A stretch of DNA of 39,664 bases from Bryobacterales bacterium (GTDB lineage Bacteria > Acidobacteriota > Terriglobia > Bryobacterales > Bryobacteraceae), in the NCBI GenBank assembly GCA_020847975.1, contig JADLBD010000114.1, positions 1 to 39,664 on the forward strand, given 5' to 3'. Positions 17,701-27,457 of the stretch are shown here, piece by piece. The notes below the pieces were generated by a model. That model made no database searches, was not told where the DNA came from, and saw only the letters and a program-made list of their open reading frames with translations. The translations under genes and the position numbers were made by a program. How positions within the stretch are numbered: the stretch's first letter is position 1; each line of letters opens with the position of its first letter.

Positions 17701-18864
17701 ATGAAAGAACTACGCGTGGGAATGATCGGATATGGGTTCATGGGCCGCGCCCATTCGAATGCGTACAAGCGGCTGACCGATTTCTTCCCGGTGCGGCACA
17801 AGCCGGTGCTGAAGGCGGTGTGCGCGCGTAATGCGGAGAAGGCGAAGGTGTTTGCGGACAACTGGGGCTATGAGCGCATTGTCTCCGATTGGAAAGATCT
17901 GGTGGAAGCTCCGGATATCGATCTAATCGACATCGGCTCGCCGAACAACACGCACCGCGACATTGCGCTGGCGGCGGCGAAGAACGGGAAAATGATCGTT
18001 TGCGAGAAGCCGCTGGCGATGAACGTAGCCGAAGCGGAAGAGATGGTGAAGGCGGTGGAGGCGGCGGGCGTTCCCAACATGGTTTGGTTCAACTACCGTC
18101 GCGTGCCCGCCATCGCGCTGGCGAAGCAGGTGGTGGACGAGGGGCGCATCGGGCGCGCGTTCCACTACCGCGCCACGTACTTGCAGGATTGGACAATCGC
18201 GGAAGATGTTCCGCAGGGCGGCCCGGGGTTGTGGCGGCTGGACGCATCGGTGGCGGGATCGGGCGTCACGGGCGACTTGCTGGCGCATTCCATCGACACG
18301 GCCATGTGGCTGAACGGCGCCATCACGCGCTTGGTGGCGAAGACGGAGACGTTCGTGAAGGAACGGCAGCACGTGGTGACCGGCAAGCGGCAGGCAGTGA
18401 CCATCGACGATGCGTGCATGTTCCTGGCCGAGTTCGCGAACGGGTCGATGGGGACGTTCGAATCGACGCGCTATGCGCGGGGGCGGAAGAACTTCAATAC
18501 TTTCGAACTGAACGGCGCCGAGGGCAGCGTCTACTTTGACCTGGAGGAGCCGGAGTACTTGCAGTTCTTCGAGTATAAGCAATTGCAGAGCGGCAAGAAG
18601 GTGGAGTCGCATCTGACGGGATGGCGGAAGATCCACACGACGAATTCCGAGCACCCGTATATGAACCGGTATTGGGTGCCGGGGACCTGCATCGGTTACG
18701 AACACACGTTCCTGAACGCGCTGGCGGATTTCGTGATGGGCGTGGAGTCGGGCAAACCCACGCAGCCGGATTTCCGCAACGCGCTCCAGACGCAGAAGGT
18801 GTGCGACACGGTGCTGGAATCAGCGCGGGAAGGGAAGTGGATGGATACGGGAGTGGAGTTGTAG
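17701..18864 (+). CDS. Gfo/Idh/MocA family NAD(P)-dependent oxidoreductase
   Basis: A 387-residue dehydrogenase. The N-terminal Rossmann fold carries [17 protein letters not shown] (GxGxxG). The family motif EKPLAMN is at about residue 102, and the C-terminal substrate domain includes [14 protein letters not shown] with the catalytic-type Asp and His. I start at the ATG at 17701; an earlier in-frame ATG lies inside the isomerase gene. It likely oxidises a sugar or cyclitol hydroxyl in tandem with the upstream isomerase. The substrate is unknown. The next gene downstream is tRNA-Arg. Confidence 0.92.
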   Translation: MKELRVGMIGYGFMGRAHSNAYKRLTDFFPVRHKPVLKAVCARNAEKAKVFADNWGYERIVSDWKDLVEAPDIDLIDIGSPNNTHRDIALAAAKNGKMIVCEKPLAMNVAEAEEMVKAVEAAGVPNMVWFNYRRVPAIALAKQVVDEGRIGRAFHYRATYLQDWTIAEDVPQGGPGLWRLDASVAGSGVTGDLLAHSIDTAMWLNGAITRLVAKTETFVKERQHVVTGKRQAVTIDDACMFLAEFANGSMGTFESTRYARGRKNFNTFELNGAEGSVYFDLEEPEYLQFFEYKQLQSGKKVESHLTGWRKIHTTNSEHPYMNRYWVPGTCIGYEHTFLNALADFVMGVESGKPTQPDFRNALQTQKVCDTVLESAREGKWMDTGVEL

Positions 18865-18888
18865 GGCCGCTGATAGAATGGGAGGGAC

Positions 18889-18965
18889 GGGCGCGTAGCT
18901 CAGGTGGATAGAGCATCTGCCTTCTAAGCAGAGGGTCGCAGGTTCGAGTCCTGCCGCGCCTACCA
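18889..18965 (+). tRNA. tRNA-Arg (anticodon TCT)
   Basis: A 77-base cloverleaf. The acceptor stem is GGGCGCG paired with CGCGCCT (a G-U closing pair), the D-arm is GCTC/GAGC, and the anticodon stem is TCTGC/GCAGA around loop CTTCTAA with anticodon TCT at 18923-18925. The T-arm contains GGTTCGAGTCC, and CCA is encoded. It borders a gene-decay islet on its 3' side. Confidence 0.96.
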
Positions 18966-19058
18966 GCGTATTCAATCATTGCGGGTGTCGGCCCGGTTTT
19001 CCGCCAGCCGTCGCTCATGGTACAGTCAACATCAGAAACTACAGAGAATGCTTGGATT

Positions 19059-19900
19059 ATGACCATAGCACCCGGTAGGCCCGAAGATTTGCCTGACTTT
19101 CGGAAACCGCCGTTGGTGGACACTGTCCTATCGCTTCAATTCGAGTCCATCGTAGGGCTGACTACGGCGCACCTCGGTTTGTTGAGGAGCGGTCCCGCGA
19201 GAGGCTTCCATTTATTGAAGAACAGGGGCCGTTGCCGCCGGTGCTGGAGAAGTTTGGACCGCCTTCTCCCGCTCAGGTCGAAGTCACCGTTGAAGAGAAG
19301 CCGTCGGCGCCGCGCTTATGGTTTCTCAATCAAGTCAAGACCGAGCTGATTCAGGTTCAGGCAGATCGCTTCATCCACAACTGGCGCAAACTGGAGGGCA
19401 TCGAACTGTACCCGCGATTCGAGCCGATTAGAGACAAATTCCGGGACGAGGTGTTCATCCTGGAGCAGTTCCTGAAAGATGAAGGTATGGGCGCCCCGAT
19501 CGTGAACCAGTGCGAAGTGACGTATGTCAATCATATCGAGCCTTCGGGAGTATGGGAACGGCACGGGCAGTTCGACAAAGTCTACGCTCGTTGGTCTCCC
19601 GGTGTGGCGGACCAACTTCTGCCCGAGCCAGAGGATGGCAGCCTGCGATTGCGCTTCGTGATCCCTGGCGATGTGGGAAAACCAGCCGGACGACTTCATG
19701 TGATCTCGCAGCCAGCATGGAAGAAATCGGACAACACTCCGATCCTGGTTCTGAGTCTCACCGCGCGAGGTGAGCCGCTCGGGGAAGGGGTCGAGGGTGC
19801 ATTTCGCTTCTTCGAACTTGGACGGAAGTGGATCGTAAAAGGATTTGCCGAGTTGACAACAGCAGAAATGCACAAGGTATGGGGGAGGATCGATGGCTAG
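19059..19900 (+). pseudogene. TIGR04255-type protein gene, frameshifted
   Basis: Two overlapping frames together make one protein. The first (ATG at 19059) gives PPLVDTVLSLQFESIVGLTT and LGL. The second continues in another frame from about 19180 as EERSRERLPFIEEQGPLPPV and runs to 19900. The join falls at about 19178-19185, where restoring one missing base gives a continuous product of about 280 residues. The start and the EEQ-PLPPV segment fit the sporadically distributed TIGR04255 family, whose function is unknown. The downstream gene overlaps it by 8 bp. Either a real decay event or a base-call error. Confidence 0.7.
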
Positions 19901-20465
19901 TGTGCTGCTGGTACCTGATACCGAATACAGCCTTGCTGAGAAGGCGATCTTGTCCGAAGAACTGCTTTCCGCTTCGACGTTCCCGGATGTATTGGCGCGA
20001 CCGTCAGCAGTGGCCGCGACCGTCGAGCCGGCACCGGCGAAGTTGCAAAAAGTGCTCGTCAGAAAACGCGGCTCCGAAGTCTCGGTTGAAGTTCAACCTG
20101 GAGACCGTCTGTCACAACCGTTTAGACAAAGCTTGGAAGCCATCGTGACACTGCTGACTCTGCCGCCAGGGTGGAATTCTCATTCGGCGAAACCGATCGC
20201 TCCACAGAACGCCATTCGCGCAATTGTGCTGGTTTGGGATCTACTACGTGCCGGATTTCTCGCGCCTATAGTGGTTCCAAGAGTTCGTGGCGGTATACAA
20301 CTCGAGTGGCACACTGAAACCGGCGATATCGAGGTCTACATCGACTCGCCGGATCAGGTTACGTTCTTCGCTGAAGATGCCAAAACCGGTGAGAGCACGG
20401 AGGCGCGGCTTGCCGGCCATGAGGCGGCGCTGAAAGCTTGGGTGCAGCGCATCTCTGGAAAGTGA
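19893..20465 (+). CDS. Hypothetical protein in TIGR04255 operon
   Basis: A 190-residue protein without signal peptide or membrane segment. Its start overlaps the upstream gene by 8 bp. Readable features are TLLTLPPGWNSHSAKPIAPQ and IQLEWHTETGDIEVYIDSP, in the middle and C-terminal half. Segments of this type (GWNS-K, QLEWH) recur in small proteins next to TIGR04255 genes, from my memory of such operons. No enzyme motif is visible. Function unknown. Confidence 0.72.
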   Translation: MASVLLVPDTEYSLAEKAILSEELLSASTFPDVLARPSAVAATVEPAPAKLQKVLVRKRGSEVSVEVQPGDRLSQPFRQSLEAIVTLLTLPPGWNSHSAKPIAPQNAIRAIVLVWDLLRAGFLAPIVVPRVRGGIQLEWHTETGDIEVYIDSPDQVTFFAEDAKTGESTEARLAGHEAALKAWVQRISGK

Positions 20466-20475
20466 GACCGGTGGT

Positions 20476-20885
20476 TTGAGTACCCCAGAGGAATGCGCCC
20501 GGAATTTCCCTGACAATCCGGCCATTGCGGATGCGACGGCACTCTTACGCCGCATTCCGGATTGGCACTTCTTCTTTGACAAGAAACTTGGGCGCATGAG
20601 ACCCTCGTCGGCCGCGTTCGAAGACGATGAGGACGGCGATCCAATGTCTGTTTACCGGCGCGATTGTCCGGAGAGGACACCGTGCAGCGGATCATGGCCG
20701 GACACGCCAACTTCGCCCTCGCCTCGCTCTCGGCGGGGCAGGCGCGTTCGAAGCGCCAGAGTGTCTTTCCGGCGCCTCAGCCGGGCGAGCCGTCACATGC
20801 CAAAGTTTGTGGTCCCAAACCCGACAGCGTACGGCGTTGGTTCGCCACGGAGGCCTTTTGGGTGATCCCGCCTCCATCCACGTGA
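20476..20885 (+). pseudogene. Hypothetical protein, third gene of TIGR04255 operon, frameshifted
   Basis: Starting at a TTG 10 bp after the previous gene, the frame reads LLRRIPDWHFFFDKKLGRMR then DDEDGDPMSVYRRD. It then shifts at about 20664 into a second frame, SGEDTVQRIMAGHANFALAS, that continues through EPSHAKVCGPKPDSVRRWFA to a TGA at 20885. One missing base near 20664 (for example GATTG for GATTTG) restores a product of about 136 residues. The pieces fit a small family found beside TIGR04255 genes. Function unknown. Confidence 0.65.
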
Positions 20886-21421
20886 CTTGGCGTCTGTTCG
20901 GTCAGAAGCGAGCGTAACATTTGCCTCTTTCGCCGCCGAAGCCTGCATCAGATGATAGGCTTGGTCTGATGTCATTCCAGCAGAAAACGCTGGCGTTGGC
21001 TCAGCAGCGTGTCAGTGATCTCACTGCCGGCTTTGATGCCTACGTGTCGGCTTTCGTGAAATCGAACAATTCTCGGCAGCGGCATGAACACAAGTGCCTT
21101 GAAGGTCGTGGACAACGCAATTGTCGGTTACGGCCGCAGAGTGCTGAGAATTCGTGGCGAACTGCCCGGCGAGGGTGGATGAAAGGCAGCGATTAGGTAC
21201 GGAGGGTGCATCAAGGAGGTGATGGAAATCCTTGTCGAAGGATGCTGAAGATATTTGGCGAGGCCCCGGCAAGGTCTCTGCATGGTATGTGGGGAGCCAG
21301 TTTTCTCCAGAAGACACTCCTCCGAGGCCGGCCGACTGTTATCCGACGAGCGTGAGGATGCCGCGCGCCGAGATCTTCGGCACTGGCCTGCAAGAGATTG
21401 CTAGCATGGTACAGGGTTAGC
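20886..21421. other. Gene-poor, possibly degenerate stretch
   Basis: About 540 bases with no supported gene. A short frame at 20969-21196 starts FQQKTLALAQQRVSDLTAGF, looks protein-like for about 40 residues, then loses sense, suggesting a decayed gene. I see no transposase, repeat array or tRNA remnant. Confidence 0.4.
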
Positions 21422-21661
21422 ATGAAACGCTTGATCGTGGAACTGATTCCGGACGTCGAACAGGGCGGATTCACGGCCCGAGTGCCTGACATCCCGGCTT
21501 ACGGGGAGGGCGCTACAGAGGATGAGGCCATCGCGGATCTGCGCCAGGCTCTGTTCGCGTACATTGACGAATTCGGTGTCGACGACGCGATGGCCCGCTT
21601 GAATCAACCCACTGCGCTCCGACCGCTCGATCTGGAGTTGGAAGACCCGATCCGTGCCTAG
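21422..21661 (+). CDS. hicB: HicB family antitoxin
   Basis: A 79-residue HicB-like protein with the typical start RLIVELIPDVEQGGFTARVP and the helix EGATEDEAIADLRQALFAYI. It belongs to the short class without an obvious ribbon-helix-helix tail. It overlaps the downstream hicA gene by 8 bp. It should neutralise HicA by direct binding and, as complex, repress the operon. Here antitoxin precedes toxin. I start at the ATG at 21422 rather than an upstream TTG. Confidence 0.88.
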   Translation: MKRLIVELIPDVEQGGFTARVPDIPAYGEGATEDEAIADLRQALFAYIDEFGVDDAMARLNQPTALRPLDLELEDPIRA

Positions 21662-21884
21662 ACTGCCGCGCCCAACCGGTGCGGAGATGGTCCGATTCCT
21701 GGAATCGCAAGGGTTCCGCGTCGTGCGTGTTCGTGGAAGCCATCACATCCTGGTGAAGGGCGAACTACGGACCACCGTTCCCGTTCACGGCGTCCAGACT
21801 CTGCGGATAGGAACGCTGAGAGGCGTACTTCGGGATGTAGAGATGGGACCGGCGGAGTTTGCGTCCCTGTGGAAGGATGACTGA
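21654..21884 (+). CDS. hicA: HicA family mRNA interferase toxin
   Basis: A 76-residue HicA/YcfA-like toxin with double-stranded-RNA-binding-like fold: MVRFLESQGFRVVRVRGSHH followed by LRTTVPVHGVQTLRIGTLRG. The catalytic His of the G-S-H-H motif is present at about residue 31. It starts with GTG inside hicB (8-bp overlap). HicA cleaves mRNA and is inactivated by HicB. The pair sits in the tRNA-adjacent islet, next to decayed genes. Confidence 0.9.
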   Translation: MPRLPRPTGAEMVRFLESQGFRVVRVRGSHHILVKGELRTTVPVHGVQTLRIGTLRGVLRDVEMGPAEFASLWKDD

Positions 21885-22018
21885 TCCGCGCTGAGACGCC
21901 GGCCGGTAAATTGGACCTCGCTCTGCGTGCCTTGGGAAGTAACTAACAAGCCAGACGAGTACACGAGCGCGGCCGTGCAGCCGCTGTCCTGCGCGTCCCC
22001 ACGCGTCGTATCGACCGG

Positions 22019-23662
22019 TTACGCGTTCCCCTTCAGTCTCCGGTAGCGGCGAATCATGTTGTTGGTGGAAGAGTCGTGCCCCAGCGCCGGCTCTTCGCGG
22101 CTTTCGAGTTCCGGGATAATCCGCTGCGCCAGCACCTTGCCGAGTTCCACGCCCCACTGGTCAAAGGAATCCACGTTCCAGATCACCCCCTGTGAGAAGA
22201 CACTGTGCTCGTAGAGCGCGACCAGCTTGCCCAGCATTTCCGGGGTCAGCCGCTCGGCGAGGATTGTGTTCGATGGCCGGTTGCCTTCAAAGACGCGGTG
22301 CGGAACCAGCCAATCCGGCGTGCCCTCGGCCTTCACCTGATCGGCTGTCTTGCCGAAGGCCAGCGCCTCGGTTTGGGCGAACACGTTCGCCATCAGCATA
22401 TCGTGGTGCCGCCCGAGCGGGTTCAGGGACTGCGCGAAGGCGATGAAGTCGCACGGGATGAGCCGGGTGCCCTGATGAATGAGCTGGTAGAAGGAGTGCT
22501 GCCCGTTGGTCCCCGGCTCTCCCCAATAAATCGCGCTGGTGTCGCGTTCCACGGGCGAGCCGTCCAGCGTAACGTGCTTGCCGTTGCTTTCCATGGTCAA
22601 CTGCTGAAGGTAGGCGGGGAAGCGCTTGAGGTATTGGTCGTAGGGCAGCACGGCTACCGTCTGCGCGCCGAAGAAGTCGCTGTACCACACAGCGAGCAGG
22701 CCCATGAGAACGGGCAGGTTCCGCTCGATCGGTGCTGTGCGGAAATGCTCGTCCATCTGGTGGAAGCCATCCAGCATCGCGCGGAAGTTCTCGGCGCCGA
22801 TGGCAGCCATCGTCGAAAGGCCGATAGCTGAAGGCATGGAGTAGCGGCCTCCCACCCAATCCCAGAACTCGAACATGTTCGCCGTATCGATGCCGAATCG
22901 CGCCACTTCCTTGGCGTTTGTGGAAACCGCCACGAAGTGCTTCGCCACCGCCGCTCCGTCGCCGGCGAAGCGGGCCAGCAGCCACTCGCGGGCCGTGCGC
23001 GCGTTGGTCATGGTTTCGAGTGTGGTGAATGTCTTCGAAGAGACGATGAAGAGCGTTTCCGCCGCGTCCAGGCCGTGCACGGCTTCGGCGAAATCCGTGC
23101 CGTCGATGTTCGATACAAAGCGGAAGCTCATCTCCCGGTTGCTGTAGTGCCGCAGCGCCTCGTACGCCATGACCGGGCCAAGGTCCGAGCCTCCGATTCC
23201 GATGTTGACGACATTCCGAATGCGCTTGCCGGTGTGCCCCGTCCACTCGCCCCGGCGCACGCGGCCAGTGAATGCGGCCATCCTGTCGAGCACCGCGTGC
23301 ACGTGGGGCACGACGTTTTCCCCATCCACGGCAATGGAAGCCTCCTTCGGAGCCCTTAAGGCGACGTGCAGTACAGCGCGGTTCTCCGTGAGGTTGATCT
23401 TTTCGCCGCTGAACATCGCCTCGATGCGCGCGCGCAGGTTGCACTCTTCGGCCAGTTGCCGCAGCAGCCCGAGAGTTTCGTCCGTGATGCGATTCTTCGA
23501 GTAATCGAGGTAGACTCCCAGCGCCTCGGCGGTCATCCGTTCGCCTCTGCGCGGGTCGCCGGCGAACAGATCCCTCAGGTGGAGATGACGAATCTCCTCA
23601 TGGTGGGCTGCGAGAGCCCTCCATGCCGTGACTTTGGCTCCTGATGTCTTGACAGATCTCAT
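22019..23662 (-). CDS. pgi: Glucose-6-phosphate isomerase
   Basis: A 547-residue enzyme converting glucose-6-phosphate to fructose-6-phosphate, of normal length for the E. coli-type family. Signatures include [54 protein letters not shown], the catalytic-loop Glu in [14 protein letters not shown], and [19 protein letters not shown]. It is the last gene of a minus-strand unit with tkt, tal and a histidine phosphatase, with 25 bp to the upstream gene. Co-location links the non-oxidative pentose phosphate steps to upper glycolysis. Confidence 0.97.
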   Translation of the reverse strand: MRSVKTSGAKVTAWRALAAHHEEIRHLHLRDLFAGDPRRGERMTAEALGVYLDYSKNRITDETLGLLRQLAEECNLRARIEAMFSGEKINLTENRAVLHVALRAPKEASIAVDGENVVPHVHAVLDRMAAFTGRVRRGEWTGHTGKRIRNVVNIGIGGSDLGPVMAYEALRHYSNREMSFRFVSNIDGTDFAEAVHGLDAAETLFIVSSKTFTTLETMTNARTAREWLLARFAGDGAAVAKHFVAVSTNAKEVARFGIDTANMFEFWDWVGGRYSMPSAIGLSTMAAIGAENFRAMLDGFHQMDEHFRTAPIERNLPVLMGLLAVWYSDFFGAQTVAVLPYDQYLKRFPAYLQQLTMESNGKHVTLDGSPVERDTSAIYWGEPGTNGQHSFYQLIHQGTRLIPCDFIAFAQSLNPLGRHHDMLMANVFAQTEALAFGKTADQVKAEGTPDWLVPHRVFEGNRPSNTILAERLTPEMLGKLVALYEHSVFSQGVIWNVDSFDQWGVELGKVLAQRIIPELESREEPALGHDSSTNNMIRRYRRLKGNA

Positions 23663-23687
23663 TGCCTTCTTCCTCTCTTTGCCGCAA

Positions 23688-24272
23688 TCACGCCCGTGCC
23701 GGGGCGCACGATAGATTCCAACGTGTGATTACCCGGGTTTCCCGCTCGTATCCCAGCGTGCTCACCGTGGCTGTTCCCAGTAAGAACAAACGGCCTGCCG
23801 CCGGCTCGAGCCCGAGCCAGCGCGCTGTCAGGATTCGAAGAGCGTGTCCGTGCCCGAACAGAGCCACATCGCCGGGAGCCTCGACGGCTCGCGCGATCAC
23901 CGCCTCCGTACGGGCGGCGACATCCTCGATCTTCTCGCCGTTCGGCACTCCGCAATGCCACACATTCCAGCCCGGGGCGTGCCGGCGAATCTCCGCTGTC
24001 GTCCTGCCTTCATAGTCTCCGTAGTCCCATTCGCGGAGATTCGGATCCGCCACCGCCTCCACTCCATATCCCGCGAGATGACAGGTTTCACGGGCTCGCT
24101 GGAGCGGACTGGTCAGCACCAGAGAAAAATGCCGGCCATCCAAAGCCACACCGATGGAACTCGCTTCCTCTCTTCCCTTCGCGGTGAGGGACAGGTCCGT
24201 CCTTCCGGTGTGTGCTCCAGAGCGGCTCCACTCTGTCTCGCCGTGCCGGATGAGCCACAGTTCTCCGGGCAT
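23688..24272 (-). CDS. Histidine phosphatase family protein (phosphoglycerate mutase-like)
   Basis: A 194-residue branch-1 histidine phosphatase. The phosphohistidine motif is [10 protein letters not shown] with His10; further active-site pieces are [11 protein letters not shown] and, near the C-terminus, [12 protein letters not shown] with the second His. The family includes phosphoglycerate mutases and sugar-phosphate phosphatases. The short length and position between tal and pgi favour a sugar-phosphate phosphatase or cofactor-dependent mutase role, but substrate cannot be assigned. Eleven bp separate it from tal. Confidence 0.87.
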   Translation of the reverse strand: MPGELWLIRHGETEWSRSGAHTGRTDLSLTAKGREEASSIGVALDGRHFSLVLTSPLQRARETCHLAGYGVEAVADPNLREWDYGDYEGRTTAEIRRHAPGWNVWHCGVPNGEKIEDVAARTEAVIARAVEAPGDVALFGHGHALRILTARWLGLEPAAGRLFLLGTATVSTLGYERETRVITRWNLSCAPARA

Positions 24273-24283
24273 GAGCTTCGAAC

Positions 24284-25252
24284 TCAGCCGACCTTCTCCG
24301 CGACCTGCGAGAGTGCGTATGCTTCCAGTTTGCGGGCGTCAGCGTTGAATTTGCGGATGCCTTCCGCCAGTTTTTCCGTCGCCATGGCGTCTTCATTGTG
24401 CATCCAGCGGAAGGTCTTTTCGTCCAGGTGAAGCTTGGCGTCCTTGCCTCGGTCCGCGTGCGCGGGATCGAGTCTACGCTCCAACGTGCCTTCCTCGTGC
24501 TCCAGTTTCTCCAGCAGGTCCGGGCTGATGGTGAGCAGATCCGCGCCGGCAAGGTAAGTGATCTGATGCATGTTGCGGAAACTGGCGCCCATCACCTGTG
24601 TCTTGTAGCCGTAAGCCTTGTAGTAGTTGTATATCCGTGTGACGGAGGCTACGCCGGGGTCCTGATCGGCCGGAATTTCACCGCCGCGCTCCTTCTTGTA
24701 CCAGTCATAGATGCGGCCAACGAAGGGCGAAATCAGAGTGACGCCCGCCTCCGCACAAGCCACGGCTTGCGCAAAGCTGAACAGCAAGGTGAGGTTGCAG
24801 TGGATCCCTTCCTGTTCCAGACGGTTGGCGGCGCGGATTCCTTCCCATGTGCTGGCCACTTTAATAAGGATCCGCTCGCGGCTCACGCCCGCTTTCTCAT
24901 AGAGCGAGATCAGTTTCCTGGCCTTGGCGATGGTGCCTTCCGTATCGAAGCTCAGGGTGGCGTCCACTTCCGTCGAGACGCGCCCCGGAATCACTTTCAG
25001 GATTTCGCATCCGAAGGAGACAAACAGATGGTCGGTGAACTCTTCGGCCATCTCTTTGGGGCCACGCCCGGATTCCTGGGTAATGTCCACAGCCTTGTCC
25101 ACCAGGTGGCGGTATATGGGCTTCTGCGCGGCGCTGTAGAGGAGCGACGGATTGGTGGTGGCGTCCTGCGGACGGTGGCGGGCGATAGCTTCAATATCTC
25201 CCGTGTCCGCTACCACCACCGTGTATTGTCTTAAAGATTCCAGCAGTGTCAT
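24284..25252 (-). CDS. tal: Transaldolase
   Basis: A 322-residue transaldolase of the TalB-type length, transferring dihydroxyacetone units between sugar phosphates. The N-terminal motif DATTNPSLL is at about residues 30-38. The Schiff-base lysine is Lys131 in [14 protein letters not shown], matching Lys132 of E. coli Tal[27 protein letters not shown] follows. It sits between transketolase (39 bp) and the histidine phosphatase, so one transcript is likely. Confidence 0.96.
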   Translation of the reverse strand: MTLLESLRQYTVVVADTGDIEAIARHRPQDATTNPSLLYSAAQKPIYRHLVDKAVDITQESGRGPKEMAEEFTDHLFVSFGCEILKVIPGRVSTEVDATLSFDTEGTIAKARKLISLYEKAGVSRERILIKVASTWEGIRAANRLEQEGIHCNLTLLFSFAQAVACAEAGVTLISPFVGRIYDWYKKERGGEIPADQDPGVASVTRIYNYYKAYGYKTQVMGASFRNMHQITYLAGADLLTISPDLLEKLEHEEGTLERRLDPAHADRGKDAKLHLDEKTFRWMHNEDAMATEKLAEGIRKFNADARKLEAYALSQVAEKVG

Positions 25253-25291
25253 GCTTTTTGCCTCCTTACTTCAATTCTATGCCCTCGATTG

Positions 25292-27385
25292 CTATAGCCT
25301 CGTTTGTCGTGTCCTGGCAATCTGGCTCCTGGCCGCAGCCACGACGTTCTCGACGGTAAATCCGAATTTTTTCAGCAATTGTTTGAGCGGAGCGCTGGCT
25401 CCAAACGTTTCGATGCAGATGCGATGTCCCTGGTCGCCCGTATATTTGCTCCAACCGGAATCGGAAGCCTGTTCCACGGAAACCCGAGCCTTGACGCGGT
25501 GAGGAAGAACCGAAGCGCGGTATGCCTCATCCTGCTGGTCAAACAACTCCCAGGACGGCATGCTGATCACACGCGCGCGGACGCCTTCGGCGGTGAGTTG
25601 CTCGAAGGCTCCCAGACACAGCGACACTTCACTACCGGTGCCGATGAGAATCACCTCCGGATCACCGCCTGGATCGTCGGCCAGCACATAGGCCCCGCGC
25701 GCAAGGCCCTCAGCCGGTGCGTATTTCGTGCGGTCAATGGTGGGGACTGCCTGGCGGGTCAGCACCATCGCCGCCGGCTCATGATGCAGTTGCAGCACCA
25801 CTTTCCAGGCTTCGCGCACTTCATTGGCGTCCGCCGGCCGGAGCACGATCAGCCCGGGCGTGGCGCGCATCCCGGCAAGCTGTTCCACGGGTTGATGGGT
25901 GGGGCCGTCCTCTCCCACGCCGATGGAATCGTGCGTGAACACATAGATCACCGGCAGTTCCATTAGCGCGCTCAGGCGGAGGGCGCCGCGCATATAGTCG
26001 ATGAAGATGAGAAAGCCTGAACCGAACGGGCGAACTTTCACCAGGCTGAGCCCGTTCAGGATGGCCGCCATGGCATGTTCCCGGACGCCGAAATGGAGGT
26101 TGCGGCCGCTATAATTCGCGGCCGAGAAATCGCCTGCCCCATCAAACGTGAGGCGCGTCTTGGTGGAGGGCGACAGGTCCGCCGACCCGCCGATCAGCCA
26201 CGGGATGTTCTTTGCAGCCGCATTCAGCACCTTGCCCGAGGAATCGCGAGTGGCCAGTCCCTTGGCATCGGCGGGAAATTCAGGCAGTCCGCGGTCCCAG
26301 CCTTCGGGCAACTGGCGGTGTTGCATGCGATAGAGTTCATCAGCGAGATCCGGATACTGCTTGCGATAGTCCTCAATCCGCGCGAACCAGGCATCGCGGA
26401 GTTCTTTGCCGCGCTTACCGATGCCGTCGCGGAAGTGCTGATAGACCCCGTCCGGGATGTAGAATTTCTTATCTTCCGGCCAGCCGTAGTTGCGTTTCGT
26501 GAGGCGGATCTCTTCTTCGCCGAGAGGCTCCCCGTGCGCTGTGCTGGTGCCTTGTTTGGTCGGTGCGCCATAGGCGATGTGGCTGTCCACAATGATGAGT
26601 GTGGGCCGGTCCGTGGTCGCGTGGAATGTTTTGAAGGCTCGAGTGAGCATCTCGAGATCGTTGGCGTCGCCGACTCGCGTGACGTTCCAGCCATAGCCGA
26701 TGAAGCGCGTCGCCACGTCGTCGCTATAGGCGAGCGACGTGCTCCCTTCAATGGTGATGTGGTTGTTGTCGTAGATCCAGCAGAGGTTGGAAAGGCGCAG
26801 GTGCCCGGCCAGCGAAGCGGCCTCGCCCGAGATGCCTTCCATCATGCACCCGTCGCCGGCCAGCGCGTAGACATTGAAGTCGATGAGGTTTTCGAACCCC
26901 GGCTTGTTATAGCGCAAGGCGAGCCACTGTCTGGCCATCGCCATTCCTACACTCGTTGCCACGCCCTGCCCAAGAGGCCCCGTGGTAGTCTCCACGCCGG
27001 AAGTCCAGCGGTATTCCGGATGTCCGGGGCAGCGGCTGTCCAATTGGCGAAACGTCTTGATGGCATCCAACGGAACCGATGGCTCTCCCAACGCCTCATA
27101 ACCCTTGCTGACGGCGCGCACTTCCGTCAGGTGCAGGAGCGAATAGAGCAGCATCGAAGCATGCCCGGCGGAGAGCACGAAGCGATCCCGGTTTGGCCAC
27201 ACGGGATCCTGCGGATCAAAGCGAAGGAATTGCTGCCACAGACAGTAGGCCACGGGAGCCATCGCCATGGGGGTTCCGGGGTGTCCCGAGTTGGCAGCCT
27301 GCACGGCATCCATTGACAGCGTGCGGATCGTATTGATGCAGGTGAGATCCATGGAAAAAGGAGAATTTGCGGAAGCAGCGCTCAT
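25292..27385 (-). CDS. tkt: Transketolase
   Basis: A 697-residue thiamine-diphosphate enzyme of the non-oxidative pentose phosphate pathway, of full family length. It has ANSGHPGTPMAMAPVAY near the start, the ThDP/metal motif GDGCMMEGISGEAASLAGHL with DNNHITIEG, the catalytic-site Glu region HFGVREHAMAAILNGL, and TPGLIVLRPADANE in the pyrimidine domain. First gene of the pentose phosphate unit. A Met at 27352 (MDLTCIN) is an alternative start. Confidence 0.96.
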   Translation of the reverse strand: MSAASANSPFSMDLTCINTIRTLSMDAVQAANSGHPGTPMAMAPVAYCLWQQFLRFDPQDPVWPNRDRFVLSAGHASMLLYSLLHLTEVRAVSKGYEALGEPSVPLDAIKTFRQLDSRCPGHPEYRWTSGVETTTGPLGQGVATSVGMAMARQWLALRYNKPGFENLIDFNVYALAGDGCMMEGISGEAASLAGHLRLSNLCWIYDNNHITIEGSTSLAYSDDVATRFIGYGWNVTRVGDANDLEMLTRAFKTFHATTDRPTLIIVDSHIAYGAPTKQGTSTAHGEPLGEEEIRLTKRNYGWPEDKKFYIPDGVYQHFRDGIGKRGKELRDAWFARIEDYRKQYPDLADELYRMQHRQLPEGWDRGLPEFPADAKGLATRDSSGKVLNAAAKNIPWLIGGSADLSPSTKTRLTFDGAGDFSAANYSGRNLHFGVREHAMAAILNGLSLVKVRPFGSGFLIFIDYMRGALRLSALMELPVIYVFTHDSIGVGEDGPTHQPVEQLAGMRATPGLIVLRPADANEVREAWKVVLQLHHEPAAMVLTRQAVPTIDRTKYAPAEGLARGAYVLADDPGGDPEVILIGTGSEVSLCLGAFEQLTAEGVRARVISMPSWELFDQQDEAYRASVLPHRVKARVSVEQASDSGWSKYTGDQGHRICIETFGASAPLKQLLKKFGFTVENVVAAARSQIARTRQTRL

Positions 27386-27457
27386 GAGGAATCCTCTCGT
27401 GATTGTACTTGGTCTGGCGCGTCAGCCCGGGGAAGCGAAAGCACCCCATAAAGTGCC

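Noticed and set aside
18889..22018. Integrated phage or integrative element
   Set aside because: No integrase, phage gene or duplicated attachment end seen; only the tRNA context suggests it.
26075..27316. 413-codon plus-strand frame opposite transketolase
   Set aside because: Lies entirely in the complement of a textbook transketolase.
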